DNA of 64,000 nt from JBBSJZ01 sp041739875. GTDB lineage: Bacteria > Planctomycetota > Planctomycetia > Pirellulales > Pirellulaceae. Position numbers and translations under genes: made by a program. The notes under the pieces are model-generated. The model saw nothing but the letters and a program-made list of their open reading frames with translations. It ran no database searches and had not been told where the DNA came from. Below, in pieces: positions 43,670 through 52,821 of this stretch (positions are counted from its first letter, which is position 1; the number at the start of each line of letters is the position of its first letter). The stretch spans positions 1-64,000 of the forward strand of contig JBGSNA010000221.1 of assembly GCA_041739875.1 (NCBI GenBank), read 5' to 3'.

Positions 43670-44721
43670 ATGTGGCCGTCATTCTTGAAAAGCGACGTGC
43701 CCAGTGGGCAGAGCTCGAAACATTGTGCGATGCGATGGAGACTCGCGGACGCACCGATAAAACTCGCCAAGCACACCATCGCGGTGCTGCTGGTATCTCA
43801 CGGTTTTCGACGCTGTATCGCGCTGCGTGCGCTGATCTTGCTTTGGCCGATGCGTACCAATTACCACCCGGCACCGTCACGTACTTGCACCATCTCGTTG
43901 GACGCGCGCACAACCAATTGTATCGGGCGAACCAATTCGATCCGTCACGTTGGAGTGATGTGCTGTTTCGCGAAGCGCCTCAACAGATCTTTGCGGACCC
44001 GTGTGTGCGTGTTGCGACGCTGTTGTTCTTTGGGTTGTTTGTGCTTTCGATGTTCTTGGCAAAAAACGAAGCCCTGTTTCCGGACTATGCCACGTCGATC
44101 GTGGGCCAAGAAGCTCTCGAAAGCATGGAAGAGATGTACAAGGATCCAATCAACACCAAGTCGCTCGATCACTACGTCACGATGGCTGGCTTCTATATCA
44201 ATCACAACACGGGCATTGGGTTGACGTGCTTCGCCTATGGCATCCTCATCATCCCTTGCCTATTCAACCTTGCCTGGAACGCTGTTTATCTCGGTGCAGT
44301 GTTTGGTTACATGGCTCGCGACGGTGTGACGGGAAGCGATCATTTTTTTCACTTTGTCACCGCTCACGGTCCGTTTGAATTGACCGCAATCGCATTGGCT
44401 GCCGGAGCGGGATTGAGACTCGGGATGGGGCTGATCTATACCGCCGGACTGGGGCGCATCGATTCGTTGCGAGAAAACGCCATGCGAGCTGTACCTGTGA
44501 TGGCCGCCTCGGCCGTGCTCTTTGTGTGCGCAGCGTTCACCGAAGGATTCATCTCACCGAGCCCGCTGCCGTTCACGATCAAGGCGGGTTGGGCCGTCGT
44601 CTCATCGGGGCTGCTCAGCTTCTATTTCGTGATCCTTGGGTTTCCCAAAGAGTCGCTCACCATGCGCCAACCAGCTGCGGTGTTCGCAGACGGAATGTAC
44701 GGAGACGGCCGTGCAGCTTGA
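43666..44721 (+). CDS. SpoIIM-like stage II sporulation protein M family membrane protein
   Basis: A 351-residue membrane protein of the SpoIIM family. An N-terminal soluble part (WAELETLCDAMETRGR, then LYRAACADLALADAYQLPP) precedes about six transmembrane helices, including VATLLFFGLFVLSMFLA, GFYINHNTGIGLTCFAYGILIIPCLFNLAWNAVYLG and the FFHFVTAHGPFELTAIALAAGAGLRLG segment that is diagnostic for the family. In planctomycetes it has nothing to do with sporulation and is linked to MoxR/RDD clusters; the role is unknown. It overlaps the RDD gene by 4 nt. Confidence 0.92.
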   Translation: MNVAVILEKRRAQWAELETLCDAMETRGRTDKTRQAHHRGAAGISRFSTLYRAACADLALADAYQLPPGTVTYLHHLVGRAHNQLYRANQFDPSRWSDVLFREAPQQIFADPCVRVATLLFFGLFVLSMFLAKNEALFPDYATSIVGQEALESMEEMYKDPINTKSLDHYVTMAGFYINHNTGIGLTCFAYGILIIPCLFNLAWNAVYLGAVFGYMARDGVTGSDHFFHFVTAHGPFELTAIALAAGAGLRLGMGLIYTAGLGRIDSLRENAMRAVPVMAASAVLFVCAAFTEGFISPSPLPFTIKAGWAVVSSGLLSFYFVILGFPKESLTMRQPAAVFADGMYGDGRAA

Positions 44722-45700
44722 TCGCACCCACGTCGTGATTCGCTTGCGGACGTTGTCGGAGATCGGCGATTTGTCACTCGTGATGCTGCGTCGTTACCCT
44801 TCCGCCCTGTTCATTGGATTTCTTGTCGGTGCCCTTCCCTGGGCGTGTCTTGATCTTGCGATTCTCGCTTGGATTCCGCTGGACGAGTCACGATTCGGGC
44901 TTGATGACGATGAAGCCGCGATCGAGATGTATCGATACTTGGCGTGGATGTCATTACTTGTCGTGGCACAAGCACCGGCCGCCAGTGTCGCGACTTCGCT
45001 TTACCTAGGCCAAGCCGTCTTTGAACAGCAACCGACATGGGGCAGTGTCTTTACCGAAATGAAACGCCAGTTTTGGCGTTGGATCTATGTCTTGGGATTC
45101 AAACGGCTCGCCATCCCGATCGCGATGGTACCCTTGTTTCGCATGTACCAACCTCGCGACATTTTCTGGGACTTTATTCTTCCTCTTGGATTTGTGTTGG
45201 CGATCGCGATCATTCGAAGTTCACGCCCGTTCGCACCTGAAATCGTGATGCTCGAACAATGCCCGCTACGATCCAAAGAACCGAATGCGATCACGTTTGG
45301 GCGCCGCAGCAAGTCGTTGCACTCGCCAATGTCGGGTGAATTGAGCAGCCGCTTTATCTCCGTTGCGTTTGTATTGATTGTTCTCTGGTTCGGCACGGTT
45401 TACACGATGGTCTGGGCGCGTGGGATCGCTACCGGGAATTGGAACTGGGATTTGTTCTCGTATCTCGTGCTGGTTCCGTTATCGCTTTGGCTTGTGGCTG
45501 GATTAAGTTCGATCGTTCGGTTCCTGTGCTATCTGGATACCCGCATCCGCCTTGAAGGCTGGGAAGTGGAATTGGCGATCCGAGCGGAAGCGATGCGTCA
45601 ATTTGGGGAAGACCAACCGATTCGAACCGCACCGCGAACGGCGGCACAAATCACGGCGGCACAAATCACGAGCGCATCTGTCACGGAGCCGAGCCGATGA
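44711..45700 (+). CDS. Polytopic membrane protein of MoxR/SpoIIM cluster
   Basis: A 329-residue membrane protein without a recognised family. The GTG at 44711 is taken as the start because the longer frame (from 44636) is out of frame coding of the SpoIIM gene; overlap with SpoIIM is 11 nt. Helices are seen at ALFIGFLVGALPWACLDLAILAW, MSLLVVAQAPAASVATSLYLGQ, FWDFILPLGFVLAIAIIRSS, FISVAFVLIVLWFGTVYTM and SYLVLVPLSLWLVAGLSS. The C-terminus contains a short repeat (AAQIT twice). It always precedes a DUF4129-like gene in such clusters as far as I recall. Confidence 0.75.
   Translation: MQLDRTHVVIRLRTLSEIGDLSLVMLRRYPSALFIGFLVGALPWACLDLAILAWIPLDESRFGLDDDEAAIEMYRYLAWMSLLVVAQAPAASVATSLYLGQAVFEQQPTWGSVFTEMKRQFWRWIYVLGFKRLAIPIAMVPLFRMYQPRDIFWDFILPLGFVLAIAIIRSSRPFAPEIVMLEQCPLRSKEPNAITFGRRSKSLHSPMSGELSSRFISVAFVLIVLWFGTVYTMVWARGIATGNWNWDLFSYLVLVPLSLWLVAGLSSIVRFLCYLDTRIRLEGWEVELAIRAEAMRQFGEDQPIRTAPRTAAQITAAQITSASVTEPSR
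45641..45670. repeat. 15-bp perfect tandem repeat in membrane-protein gene
   Basis: GCGGCACAAATCACG is present twice in a row (45641-45655 and 45656-45670) and encodes AAQIT-AAQIT close to the C-terminus of the polytopic membrane protein. The length is a multiple of three, so frame is kept. Confidence 0.88.
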
Positions 45701-46488
45701 AAACTTGCTACGTGGCTTTTGTCGCATGGGCGCTACTCTCCGCCACTGCTTCGGGCTCATTCGCGGATGAGCAAGTTCGCCCTTCCGATGAAGCACTTCG
45801 TACGACGCCTTGGTATGACGCGGATGCGAATCGTGTTTTGCCTGTGACAGTGGATTCTCTGTCGGATGATACGATCAACCGTGAGAGCCGATGGTTGCCC
45901 AAGGCCGAGCGAGTCCAGAAGCAGGCAACACCAAGTACTTCGTCGAACACATCCACTGGCTCAAGCACCAATGGCCAGATCTTTGCTTGGCTGGTTCTTG
46001 CGGCGTTGTTACTTACGATTGTCGTGGCACTCGTGTACGGATTCAATCAGGCGGATATAGAACTGGGGCCAAAGTCGCCGATGCAACGAAGATTAAGTTC
46101 CGCACCAGACGAACAGATGATCGAGCGGATGCAGGAATTACCTGCTGAACTTCGGCACGTCACGGGCAACTTGCGAGAACAAACACAGCAATTGATCGCG
46201 GTAAATCGATTCGACTTGGCAATCATTACGCTCTTTGGGCATCAATTGTTGATGCTTGACCACGCCACAATGCTTCGGCTTTCACGCGGAAAAACGAACG
46301 GCCGTTACGTTCGTGAAACCGGAGCGGCGGACACGACTGCTGCCAGCCAATTCCAGAAAACGGTGAATGCTTTCGAACGCTGTTACTTCGGTCGCTACTC
46401 GCTCTCGCGAGAAGAAATGGAGCTTCTGTGGCAAGACAACTTGCGGCTTGAGGAAATCGTCCATGCACGACATGAGGTAGCAGCATGA
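45697..46488 (+). CDS. DUF4129-like membrane protein
   Basis: A 263-residue protein. A signal peptide (VAFVAWALLSATASGSFA) is followed by a short periplasmic part, one transmembrane helix (IFAWLVLAALLLTIVVALVYGF) and a cytoplasmic helical C-terminus that ends with the DUF4129-type segment FQKTVNAFERCYFGRYSLSREEMELLW. DUF4129 proteins are widespread partners of MoxR and DUF4350 genes and may form part of a membrane complex. It overlaps both neighbours by 4 nt. Confidence 0.8.
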   Translation: MKTCYVAFVAWALLSATASGSFADEQVRPSDEALRTTPWYDADANRVLPVTVDSLSDDTINRESRWLPKAERVQKQATPSTSSNTSTGSSTNGQIFAWLVLAALLLTIVVALVYGFNQADIELGPKSPMQRRLSSAPDEQMIERMQELPAELRHVTGNLREQTQQLIAVNRFDLAIITLFGHQLLMLDHATMLRLSRGKTNGRYVRETGAADTTAASQFQKTVNAFERCYFGRYSLSREEMELLWQDNLRLEEIVHARHEVAA

Positions 46489-47978
46489 TTCGCGACACCA
46501 TGTGCCAAACGGTTTCAAAGCATTTCTTTGTAGCGGCTTTCTTCGTGTTAGCGTGCGGATGCTCCAAGATCACAACCGACTACGGATACTCGTCCGCGCA
46601 TCGTGGAACCCAAAGCCTCAACGGCTTCTCGGCCTTGCGTCAAACATTCGCAAACACAGGCTTCGATTGCAAGGATGTTCGTCGGCTGAGCGACCGCCAA
46701 AATGAAACAGATACCCTCGTCTGGACGCCTCAGGTGCTTTCGACGATCGAAGACGAAATGACCAGCTGGTTTGACCAGTGGCTTACCTTGGGCGGTCACA
46801 CGCTCGTCTATATCGTTCCGGACAGTGGCAGCGAAGCCGATTATTGGCTCGTGGCAACACGTGATGCTTCACCAAGCCAACAACTCGAGTATCGACGACG
46901 TGCGGCGCGAGCCGTCAACGACCGCTTTGAATGGCGACTGAACCGCTCGGATGTGCCTTCGAACGGTTGGTTTCAAATTCAACCGATTGCCGAGGCAACG
47001 ACGCTCGGTGAGTTGAAAGGTCGCTGGAGTCAATCCGTTTCACAAGCAAAGGACATGAACGACGTAGCCGAGTCGCGTCATTTGGAGCTTGCAATCCAGG
47101 CCTATCAAGCACCCGCAAGCACGTCAACTTCACCTGCGACGTCATCCGCCGGTACGCCCAGCGCCACGTCTCAACCAAGTGGAACTGGCGCCCCAGGCTC
47201 GGGAGCTTCAAACAGCCCAAACACATCCACGACAGTACATTCAGGTCCAACCGGACCATCGGACGCGTCCGGCTATTTCACAGGCTCAGCGACTCCGACA
47301 GCAACAGAGATCAAGTTCAAACCGTTGCTGAGCAGCCAGACCGGTGCACAAGTCGAGACGTGCTTTGTTGGCCAAGTCACCTCGTCCAAATGGAAGAATT
47401 CGCGAGTCATTGTTGTCGCGGGCGGCTCACTTCTCACTAACTATGCGTTCACAACACCGTTGACGCGATCGCTTGCCGAAGAGATCGTTGATGCAACGAT
47501 TGATCCAAATGACAGTGAACTGATTGCCGGGTTTATCACTAGTGAGTACGGATCCGTGCCGATTAGCGAGTTGAAACCGGGCGAAACGAAAGCTTCTGGG
47601 ATGGAACTGCTCACGACGTGGCCATTGAGCCTCGTGACGATTCATGCCGTCTTTCTTGGAATCGTCGCATTGTTGATACTGCTACCGATCTTTGGACGGC
47701 CGCGGCAAGTCCTTCGATCGAGCCTGAGTCGGTTCGGTGACCATTTGGATGCCGTGGCGGCGCTCATGTTTCGTGTTGGCGGCGAAGAATACGCACGGCG
47801 TCGGATTAGCGAGTACCATCGTCGTGTCCGAGGTGAAACCACTGGCCCTTGGGTGTTGCCGGAAACGCAGCTTCCTAAGACGCCAACCTTAACGCCACCA
47901 GTCACCGAGGTGGCTGGCTCGATGAGCCAAACGCTAACAAATTCCACGACCCATCAAGCAAATCCGAACAACAAATAA
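46485..47978 (+). CDS. DUF4350 lipoprotein-like protein
   Basis: A 497-residue protein. The N-terminal signal ends in a lipobox (VLACGC, near residues 24-26). The DUF4350 region follows: YSSAHRGTQSLNGFSALRQTFANTGFDC, then DTLVWTPQVLSTIEDEMTSWFDQWLTLGGHTLVYI, a GATase1-like alpha/beta fold. A low-complexity Ser/Thr/Pro/Gly linker lies at about 205-265, and one C-terminal transmembrane helix (LVTIHAVFLGIVALLILLPIFG) precedes a cytoplasmic tail. It is the substrate-facing subunit of the MoxR-linked complex, by inference. Confidence 0.85.
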   Translation: MIRDTMCQTVSKHFFVAAFFVLACGCSKITTDYGYSSAHRGTQSLNGFSALRQTFANTGFDCKDVRRLSDRQNETDTLVWTPQVLSTIEDEMTSWFDQWLTLGGHTLVYIVPDSGSEADYWLVATRDASPSQQLEYRRRAARAVNDRFEWRLNRSDVPSNGWFQIQPIAEATTLGELKGRWSQSVSQAKDMNDVAESRHLELAIQAYQAPASTSTSPATSSAGTPSATSQPSGTGAPGSGASNSPNTSTTVHSGPTGPSDASGYFTGSATPTATEIKFKPLLSSQTGAQVETCFVGQVTSSKWKNSRVIVVAGGSLLTNYAFTTPLTRSLAEEIVDATIDPNDSELIAGFITSEYGSVPISELKPGETKASGMELLTTWPLSLVTIHAVFLGIVALLILLPIFGRPRQVLRSSLSRFGDHLDAVAALMFRVGGEEYARRRISEYHRRVRGETTGPWVLPETQLPKTPTLTPPVTEVAGSMSQTLTNSTTHQANPNNK

Positions 47979-47992
47979 CCGTGAGCTGAGTC

Positions 47993-49144
47993 TTGACTAA
48001 CGACGCTTCCTCGGGCGATCCGAACCCTATGTTTAAGCGACCGGAATCCAGCGAGAATCCGACATCACCGCATTCCGCTGGCCCGACACCGCCACCGATC
48101 GAAACGTCCGCTGACGCGCCGATCGTGGCGACGGTTCTTGATCCGACGGTTCTCGCTCCACCACAAGCGGGCCCGCAACCTTCGCCAAAGTTCCAGCCCG
48201 TTCAAACACTCTATAACCAGATTTCTGCGGAAGTCGCCAAACTGTATGTCGGCCAAGAAGAGCTCGTACTGGGTACGCTCACCGCATTGTTCTCAGGCGG
48301 CCACGTACTCATCGAGTCGGTTCCCGGTCTGGGGAAGACGCTGTTTGTGCGAACGCTCGGTCGTGTACTCGGTTGCGAGTTCGGTCGGATTCAATTCACA
48401 GCGGACTTGATGCCATCGGACATCACTGGCGCTCCCGTCTTTGACATGCAGCAAAGTGAATTTCGTTTTCGCCCAGGCCCCGTGTTCACTCAGCTGTTAT
48501 TGGCTGACGAGATCAACCGGTCGCCCGCCAAGACACACGCCGCGCTACTCGAAATCATGCAAGAGTTCCGCGTCACCGTTGATGGAACCAGCCACCGAGT
48601 GCCGCGACCGTTTCTCGTGCTTGCCACGCAAAACCCACTGGAAAGCGAAGGAACGTACAATCTTCCCGAAGCTCAACTCGATCGATTCATGTTCAAGTTG
48701 AAGGTCGATTACCCGACGGCCGAACACGAAGCCGAGATCTTGAAGCTGCATAGCCAACCATCGGATTTGAACCAGCGATTGAACGACGAGATTCGACCGC
48801 TCACCAATCCGCACCAGGTTCTCGAGATGATGCAGCTGTGCAGCCAGGTACGCATCGAAGATCGTTTGGTCGATTACATCAATCGAATCGTGCGAGCGAC
48901 TCGGTCTTGGCCAGCCTTCCACATCGGGGCTTCACCGCGAGCTGGATTGGCGCTGATGCAGTCCGCTCGCACACTCGCTGCGTTCGGCGGTCGCGACTAC
49001 TCCATCCCAGACGACGTGGTCGAAGTTGCCTTGCCAGCGATGCGTCACCGAGTCCAACTCACCGCCGAAGCGGAAATCGAAGGCCGAACGACTGACGAAG
49101 AACTCACAAGTCTGCTCCGAAGCATCGAAGTCCCACGGGACTGA
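47993..49144 (+). CDS. MoxR family AAA ATPase
   Basis: A 383-residue MoxR ATPase with a Pro-rich N-terminal extension of about 65 residues. Walker A is VPGLGKTL, Walker B is LLLADEINRSPAKTHAALLEIMQE, sensor 1 is LATQNPLESEGTYNLPEAQLDRF with the arginine finger, and sensor 2 lies in GASPRAGLALMQ. MoxR proteins act as chaperone-like motors, usually on von Willebrand-A proteins. The start is a TTG at 47993; the ATG at 48029 is also possible. It closes the operon that begins with the RDD gene; a DUF58 gene, which normally follows, is absent. Confidence 0.95.
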   Translation: MTNDASSGDPNPMFKRPESSENPTSPHSAGPTPPPIETSADAPIVATVLDPTVLAPPQAGPQPSPKFQPVQTLYNQISAEVAKLYVGQEELVLGTLTALFSGGHVLIESVPGLGKTLFVRTLGRVLGCEFGRIQFTADLMPSDITGAPVFDMQQSEFRFRPGPVFTQLLLADEINRSPAKTHAALLEIMQEFRVTVDGTSHRVPRPFLVLATQNPLESEGTYNLPEAQLDRFMFKLKVDYPTAEHEAEILKLHSQPSDLNQRLNDEIRPLTNPHQVLEMMQLCSQVRIEDRLVDYINRIVRATRSWPAFHIGASPRAGLALMQSARTLAAFGGRDYSIPDDVVEVALPAMRHRVQLTAEAEIEGRTTDEELTSLLRSIEVPRD

Positions 49145-49193
49145 CGCGCCGGATGTTGCTGGGTCAACATTGAACGTTTGGGCTGACGAAGGA

Positions 49194-50585
49194 CTAGGCG
49201 ATCTTTCGCTCTTGGGTACACGCTTCGCCATTGACATCGCTACGGCCGACGCTGGACAAGATTGGGCTGTCAATGGACGCCGAGTTTGGCCGAATCCCGA
49301 GGATGCGGACAGTGATCGCATGGACGGGAGACCTGGGGCCGCCTGTTCGAGCTAGCAAAAGTAATGCTGCAAATCGCCCGAGGGACGAGATGGCGAAAAG
49401 CACGTAGTAAGCTTTCTCGTCAGCTCCCAACCAGTAAAGCAAACCGCCTCCGACAAGCGCACCGGTGCACCACGAGGCCGTATTCGCGAGGTTGTAGTAA
49501 GTCAGCATTCGAGTCCGCTGGGCGACCGGCAATGCTTCAAAGAACAACAGAAAAAAACCAAGTTCGTAGGCTGCCCACATGATCCCGCAAATGAATTGGG
49601 TCAACGCCAACCACCAAAACGCATGCGACACAATCCACATGGACGCGAGCGGCGCGATCCCAATCCCACCGACCCACAACAACGTTTGAGCGTCATACTT
49701 CTTGGCGATGTTCGCCCACCAAGGCAATGTCAGCACTTTGGACAAGAATGCAATGGCAATCAAGCCCACAAATTCGGTGTAGGAGTAATTGAGCTCTTGC
49801 AGCATGTACGGTGCAAAATAGGGGCCGCTGATCTGCACGAAACCTTGAACCACAACAAGGTAAGCGAGCAACCGCCCGCCATGTGGCATCTCCATCGGTT
49901 CGCGAATCGGCGTCGCAGGCAACGCGATAGCGGACAACACGGAGGGACCTCTCGTATCATCGGCCAGTGGTGTATGGTGCTGCGCCAAACATAAGACGGA
50001 CCAAAAACGAAAGCATCCGGCAACCGTGAACAACAATGCGAAACCGTAAAGCGTCATCTCATGGTCTTTGGCCCATTGCAGCACAAGACCGCCCGTCAAG
50101 AACGACCCGAACGTCGTCAGCTGGGAGAATCGCGTGCGTTTCGCGAAGTAACGTGGACGAATACGCCGAGGTACAATGGCCTCCATCCACGTATTCCACG
50201 CTGGTCCAGTTGCCAGACCTCCAGCCCAATACACGGACGCGATCAACAGCATCGCGCCGAGCGAAATGGATCCATACAGTGCTGCGAGCACCAGCGGCAC
50301 GAACGCCAGTCCCTGGATCGACGCACCCAGCAGGATCCATCGCTTTTCCGAACCGATCCAGCGAACGCCGCGAAGCGAAATGAGCTGAGTGATACCGCCG
50401 GCAAGTAAGGGAACGCTCGAAATCAGTCCCGAAGAGACTTCGCCCAATCCGATCGCGAGCGCAAACGCGGCTAAGTACGTTTCTCCCACGCCGACCATGA
50501 CACCGAATGTCGCACCATCCGCCATGCTCGCGCGCAAGTTTCGGCGGGTGGAGGGAGCCAATTGACGATCCGTCGATAATTGCAT
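49194..50585 (-). CDS. MFS-type transporter
   Basis: A 463-residue protein with about twelve hydrophobic helices and the layout of the major facilitator superfamily: FGVMVGVGETYLAAFALAIG in TM1, GLISSVPLLAGGITQLISLRG, WNTWMEAIVPRRIRPRYFAKRT (loop 2-3 basic motif region), FVGLIAIAFLSKVLTLPWWANIAKKYDA (loop 8-9) and further helices to residue 430. The substrate is unknown. The start is the ATG at 50585; GTG 50591 is an alternative. It is convergent with the MoxR gene. Confidence 0.88.
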   Translation of the reverse strand: MQLSTDRQLAPSTRRNLRASMADGATFGVMVGVGETYLAAFALAIGLGEVSSGLISSVPLLAGGITQLISLRGVRWIGSEKRWILLGASIQGLAFVPLVLAALYGSISLGAMLLIASVYWAGGLATGPAWNTWMEAIVPRRIRPRYFAKRTRFSQLTTFGSFLTGGLVLQWAKDHEMTLYGFALLFTVAGCFRFWSVLCLAQHHTPLADDTRGPSVLSAIALPATPIREPMEMPHGGRLLAYLVVVQGFVQISGPYFAPYMLQELNYSYTEFVGLIAIAFLSKVLTLPWWANIAKKYDAQTLLWVGGIGIAPLASMWIVSHAFWWLALTQFICGIMWAAYELGFFLLFFEALPVAQRTRMLTYYNLANTASWCTGALVGGGLLYWLGADEKAYYVLFAISSLGRFAALLLLARTGGPRSPVHAITVRILGIRPNSASIDSPILSSVGRSDVNGEACTQERKIA

Positions 50586-50673
50586 TAACACGAAAGGGCT
50601 TCAAGAAGTCGGGGGCGTCCAACGCGACGCCGGTGTGTGGGAAGAGATTCAAGCGGACCTAGTGAGACAATCC

Positions 50674-51846
50674 TCATCTCACATAAGTTCGCAACAATTG
50701 GAGTGCCGCATCAATACTGCTTATCGAAGCAGTTTCATTGGCCGTATGATAGCCCGTCGTAGGAATTTGCAAGGTCGTTCCGTTGATCTGGCCGTCGGTC
50801 GCCACCGCCAGCCGTCCGAGCTCTGTTCGACCGAGCGAAAGCGGTTTTTCGCGAGTCCGATTGATCTCATCAACATACTTGTCTTTGTAGATGTACGAGA
50901 TCCCGAGCTCTTCGCAACGATCGCATAATTCTTGCGTGATCTCTGGAGCAAAGTCAGCACCCGCGTCTCGCGTTCGCAGCACGACTTGCTGGCTCAGTGC
51001 AGCTTCTTGAGTCGGAAACGGGCTTGTGTCCACGACAATCAACCGCTGAGTCGTCCGGCCGTGGCGCTGGAACCAAGCCAGCGCGTATCGCCAACTTCGG
51101 CCAGCTTCCTCGGCAGCCGTGAACAGCCCCGTGCCTTGAAACCCGCTTCGAAACAGATGCACGAGCATCGCAACGGACAACACATTGTCGAGCTGCGCAC
51201 GCACAAACCCGTCACTGACGCTGAGGCGGTCCAAGAATGAGACTGCGGTACCGGGCTGCAGATAATCGAGACCTTCGACTTCAAAGATCAAGTTGTTTCG
51301 TTGCGGACAGATAAACGACCGTGTGATCTTGCCTTGGCCCAGGTAGCTGCCCGTGTAGGGCATGTGCGCCTGCACGCGTTGCCCGTTGAAGCGATCCGAG
51401 ATCATTCCCATCATTTGTTCGGAGACGCTATCGCCAGTCAATTCGCCACGGTTGCCCGTGATGAACGCCGCGTACTGGAACTCATTCGGCCCAGTGCAAA
51501 AAAGCCCGTGACGATCGATATGCGCAGAGAAGACTTCCCCATCCCCATCACGCCCGCGAGCCACCAGCACGCCTTGGTACCGCGTCACCTCAATCGGCAA
51601 TTCTTCCAGCTCACGCCGGAGCACGCGAAAGAAAGCATCTTCCGCCCCCACCACCGAAGGCTCACGAACGAGCCCCCTCAATAGGTGCAGGAAGTCATCA
51701 CGATCCTCGTCACAGTTTCGATCAACGGAACGCATTTCGCTATTCGCCACGATTGCTTGACCCAAATCCGCCCAGCCGCGTGAAACACCCAAAACCCAAA
51801 ACACCACTGCGACTATCGCTGGACCCCGCAACAAAATCCAGAGCAC
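50674..51846 (-). CDS. M42-like metallopeptidase
   Basis: A 390-residue protein of the M42/M20-like aminopeptidase clan. Likely metal ligands are His and Asp in VFSAHIDRHG, the Asp of QLDNVLSVAML, the Glu pair in FTAAEEAGRSW (catalytic and ligand Glu), Asp in LIVVDTSPF and His in TTGYHTANE. The N-terminal 27 residues are hydrophobic (WILLRGPAIVAVVFWVLGVS) and would export or anchor the protein, unusual because M42 enzymes are cytosolic; the ATG at 51735 would remove them. Monocistronic on the minus strand. Confidence 0.8.
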   Translation of the reverse strand: MLWILLRGPAIVAVVFWVLGVSRGWADLGQAIVANSEMRSVDRNCDEDRDDFLHLLRGLVREPSVVGAEDAFFRVLRRELEELPIEVTRYQGVLVARGRDGDGEVFSAHIDRHGLFCTGPNEFQYAAFITGNRGELTGDSVSEQMMGMISDRFNGQRVQAHMPYTGSYLGQGKITRSFICPQRNNLIFEVEGLDYLQPGTAVSFLDRLSVSDGFVRAQLDNVLSVAMLVHLFRSGFQGTGLFTAAEEAGRSWRYALAWFQRHGRTTQRLIVVDTSPFPTQEAALSQQVVLRTRDAGADFAPEITQELCDRCEELGISYIYKDKYVDEINRTREKPLSLGRTELGRLAVATDGQINGTTLQIPTTGYHTANETASISSIDAALQLLRTYVR

Positions 51847-52080
51847 TCAACCCCAGGGCGTAAACACGACCAGTAAACCCACCAGAGCGGAAATCCAACT
51901 GACTTCCTCTATACAGCGAATCTCTTGATGGCGAGCATCAATGGCTACATCGTCGACCAAGCGAGTAACCAACGGACCTAAACCACCCTAACCGGCTATC
52001 CTCGATGCTTGCCGAGCAAAGAGCGAGTTTACTACGGGAGGCTTTGTGCGGTTCTGCCTGGTTTTGCTCGGACAATTTAC

Positions 52081-52821
52081 TTAGATGCGGTGTCGCCTTC
52101 GAAATGAAACAAACCCAATGCCACTCAAACACACCATCGCCAATGACGAAGGTTCAGGCACGGCAGTAGCGGCAGAGACATCGAATCTTGCTCTAATATC
52201 GGAAATGCTGAAACTGCCTGACCGATGTGCTATGGTAAAACTCTGTGTCGGTGAAAAGGAGTTAGGGTCGGTGGAAAGGCCTGTCCCATCTACAGTCGTG
52301 CCTTGCAAGTCATATGTATCGGCACCGAAGCTCGTTAAATCAAAACCCGTAAACCCCAAAAATGAGACGAACGGCAAATCCGTAGATACGGTACCAAGCG
52401 AAACCGAAGCTGATGTAAAGCTAAGTGTTAAAGACTCGCCAACGGCGTCGAAGGAGCCGGCAGCTTCGCCTCCTGCCGTTCCGTTGCTGTTGATACCCCA
52501 GTCTCCTCCCGAAGATCCAATCCCTATCGCAGCAACTCCGGAAGCAGCACTTCCAGTAGCGGAGAGAGAGAATATAAAGGAAAACGAATCGTCTAATGCG
52601 CCAATCGAATCAATAGAGAGACCAGAAACGGAGTACTCAACAGATGAAGGTGGAAGCGTCGTACCTCCAGTCGTGTTTGAAACTTGAGTAATTGTACCTA
52701 TATCAGTAGTTCGAACAGAATTGTCGAAAGTAATGTTGACAAGTGCTCCGCTTGAATCTTCAGTCGCAAATAATAACAACGATCCACAACATACTAACGC
52801 AAATAAAAATCGACGGTTCAT
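52081..52821 (-). CDS. PEP-CTERM secreted protein
   Basis: A 246-residue protein. The ATG at 52821 has an AGAGG site and gives a clean signal peptide (RRFLFALVCCGSLLLFATEDSSGA). The mature part is a Ser/Thr/Gly-rich beta domain. The C-terminus is a PEP-CTERM sorting signal: VPEPSSLAM, a hydrophobic helix (VCLSGIGFVSF) and a basic tail RRRHRI. Such proteins are processed by exosortase and usually exported to the outer surface or matrix. No exosortase gene is in the window. A 9-bp inverted repeat with a loop of 42 nt (52012-52020 and 52063-52071) lies just downstream. Confidence 0.85.
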   Translation of the reverse strand: MNRRFLFALVCCGSLLLFATEDSSGALVNITFDNSVRTTDIGTITQVSNTTGGTTLPPSSVEYSVSGLSIDSIGALDDSFSFIFSLSATGSAASGVAAIGIGSSGGDWGINSNGTAGGEAAGSFDAVGESLTLSFTSASVSLGTVSTDLPFVSFLGFTGFDLTSFGADTYDLQGTTVDGTGLSTDPNSFSPTQSFTIAHRSGSFSISDIRARFDVSAATAVPEPSSLAMVCLSGIGFVSFRRRHRI

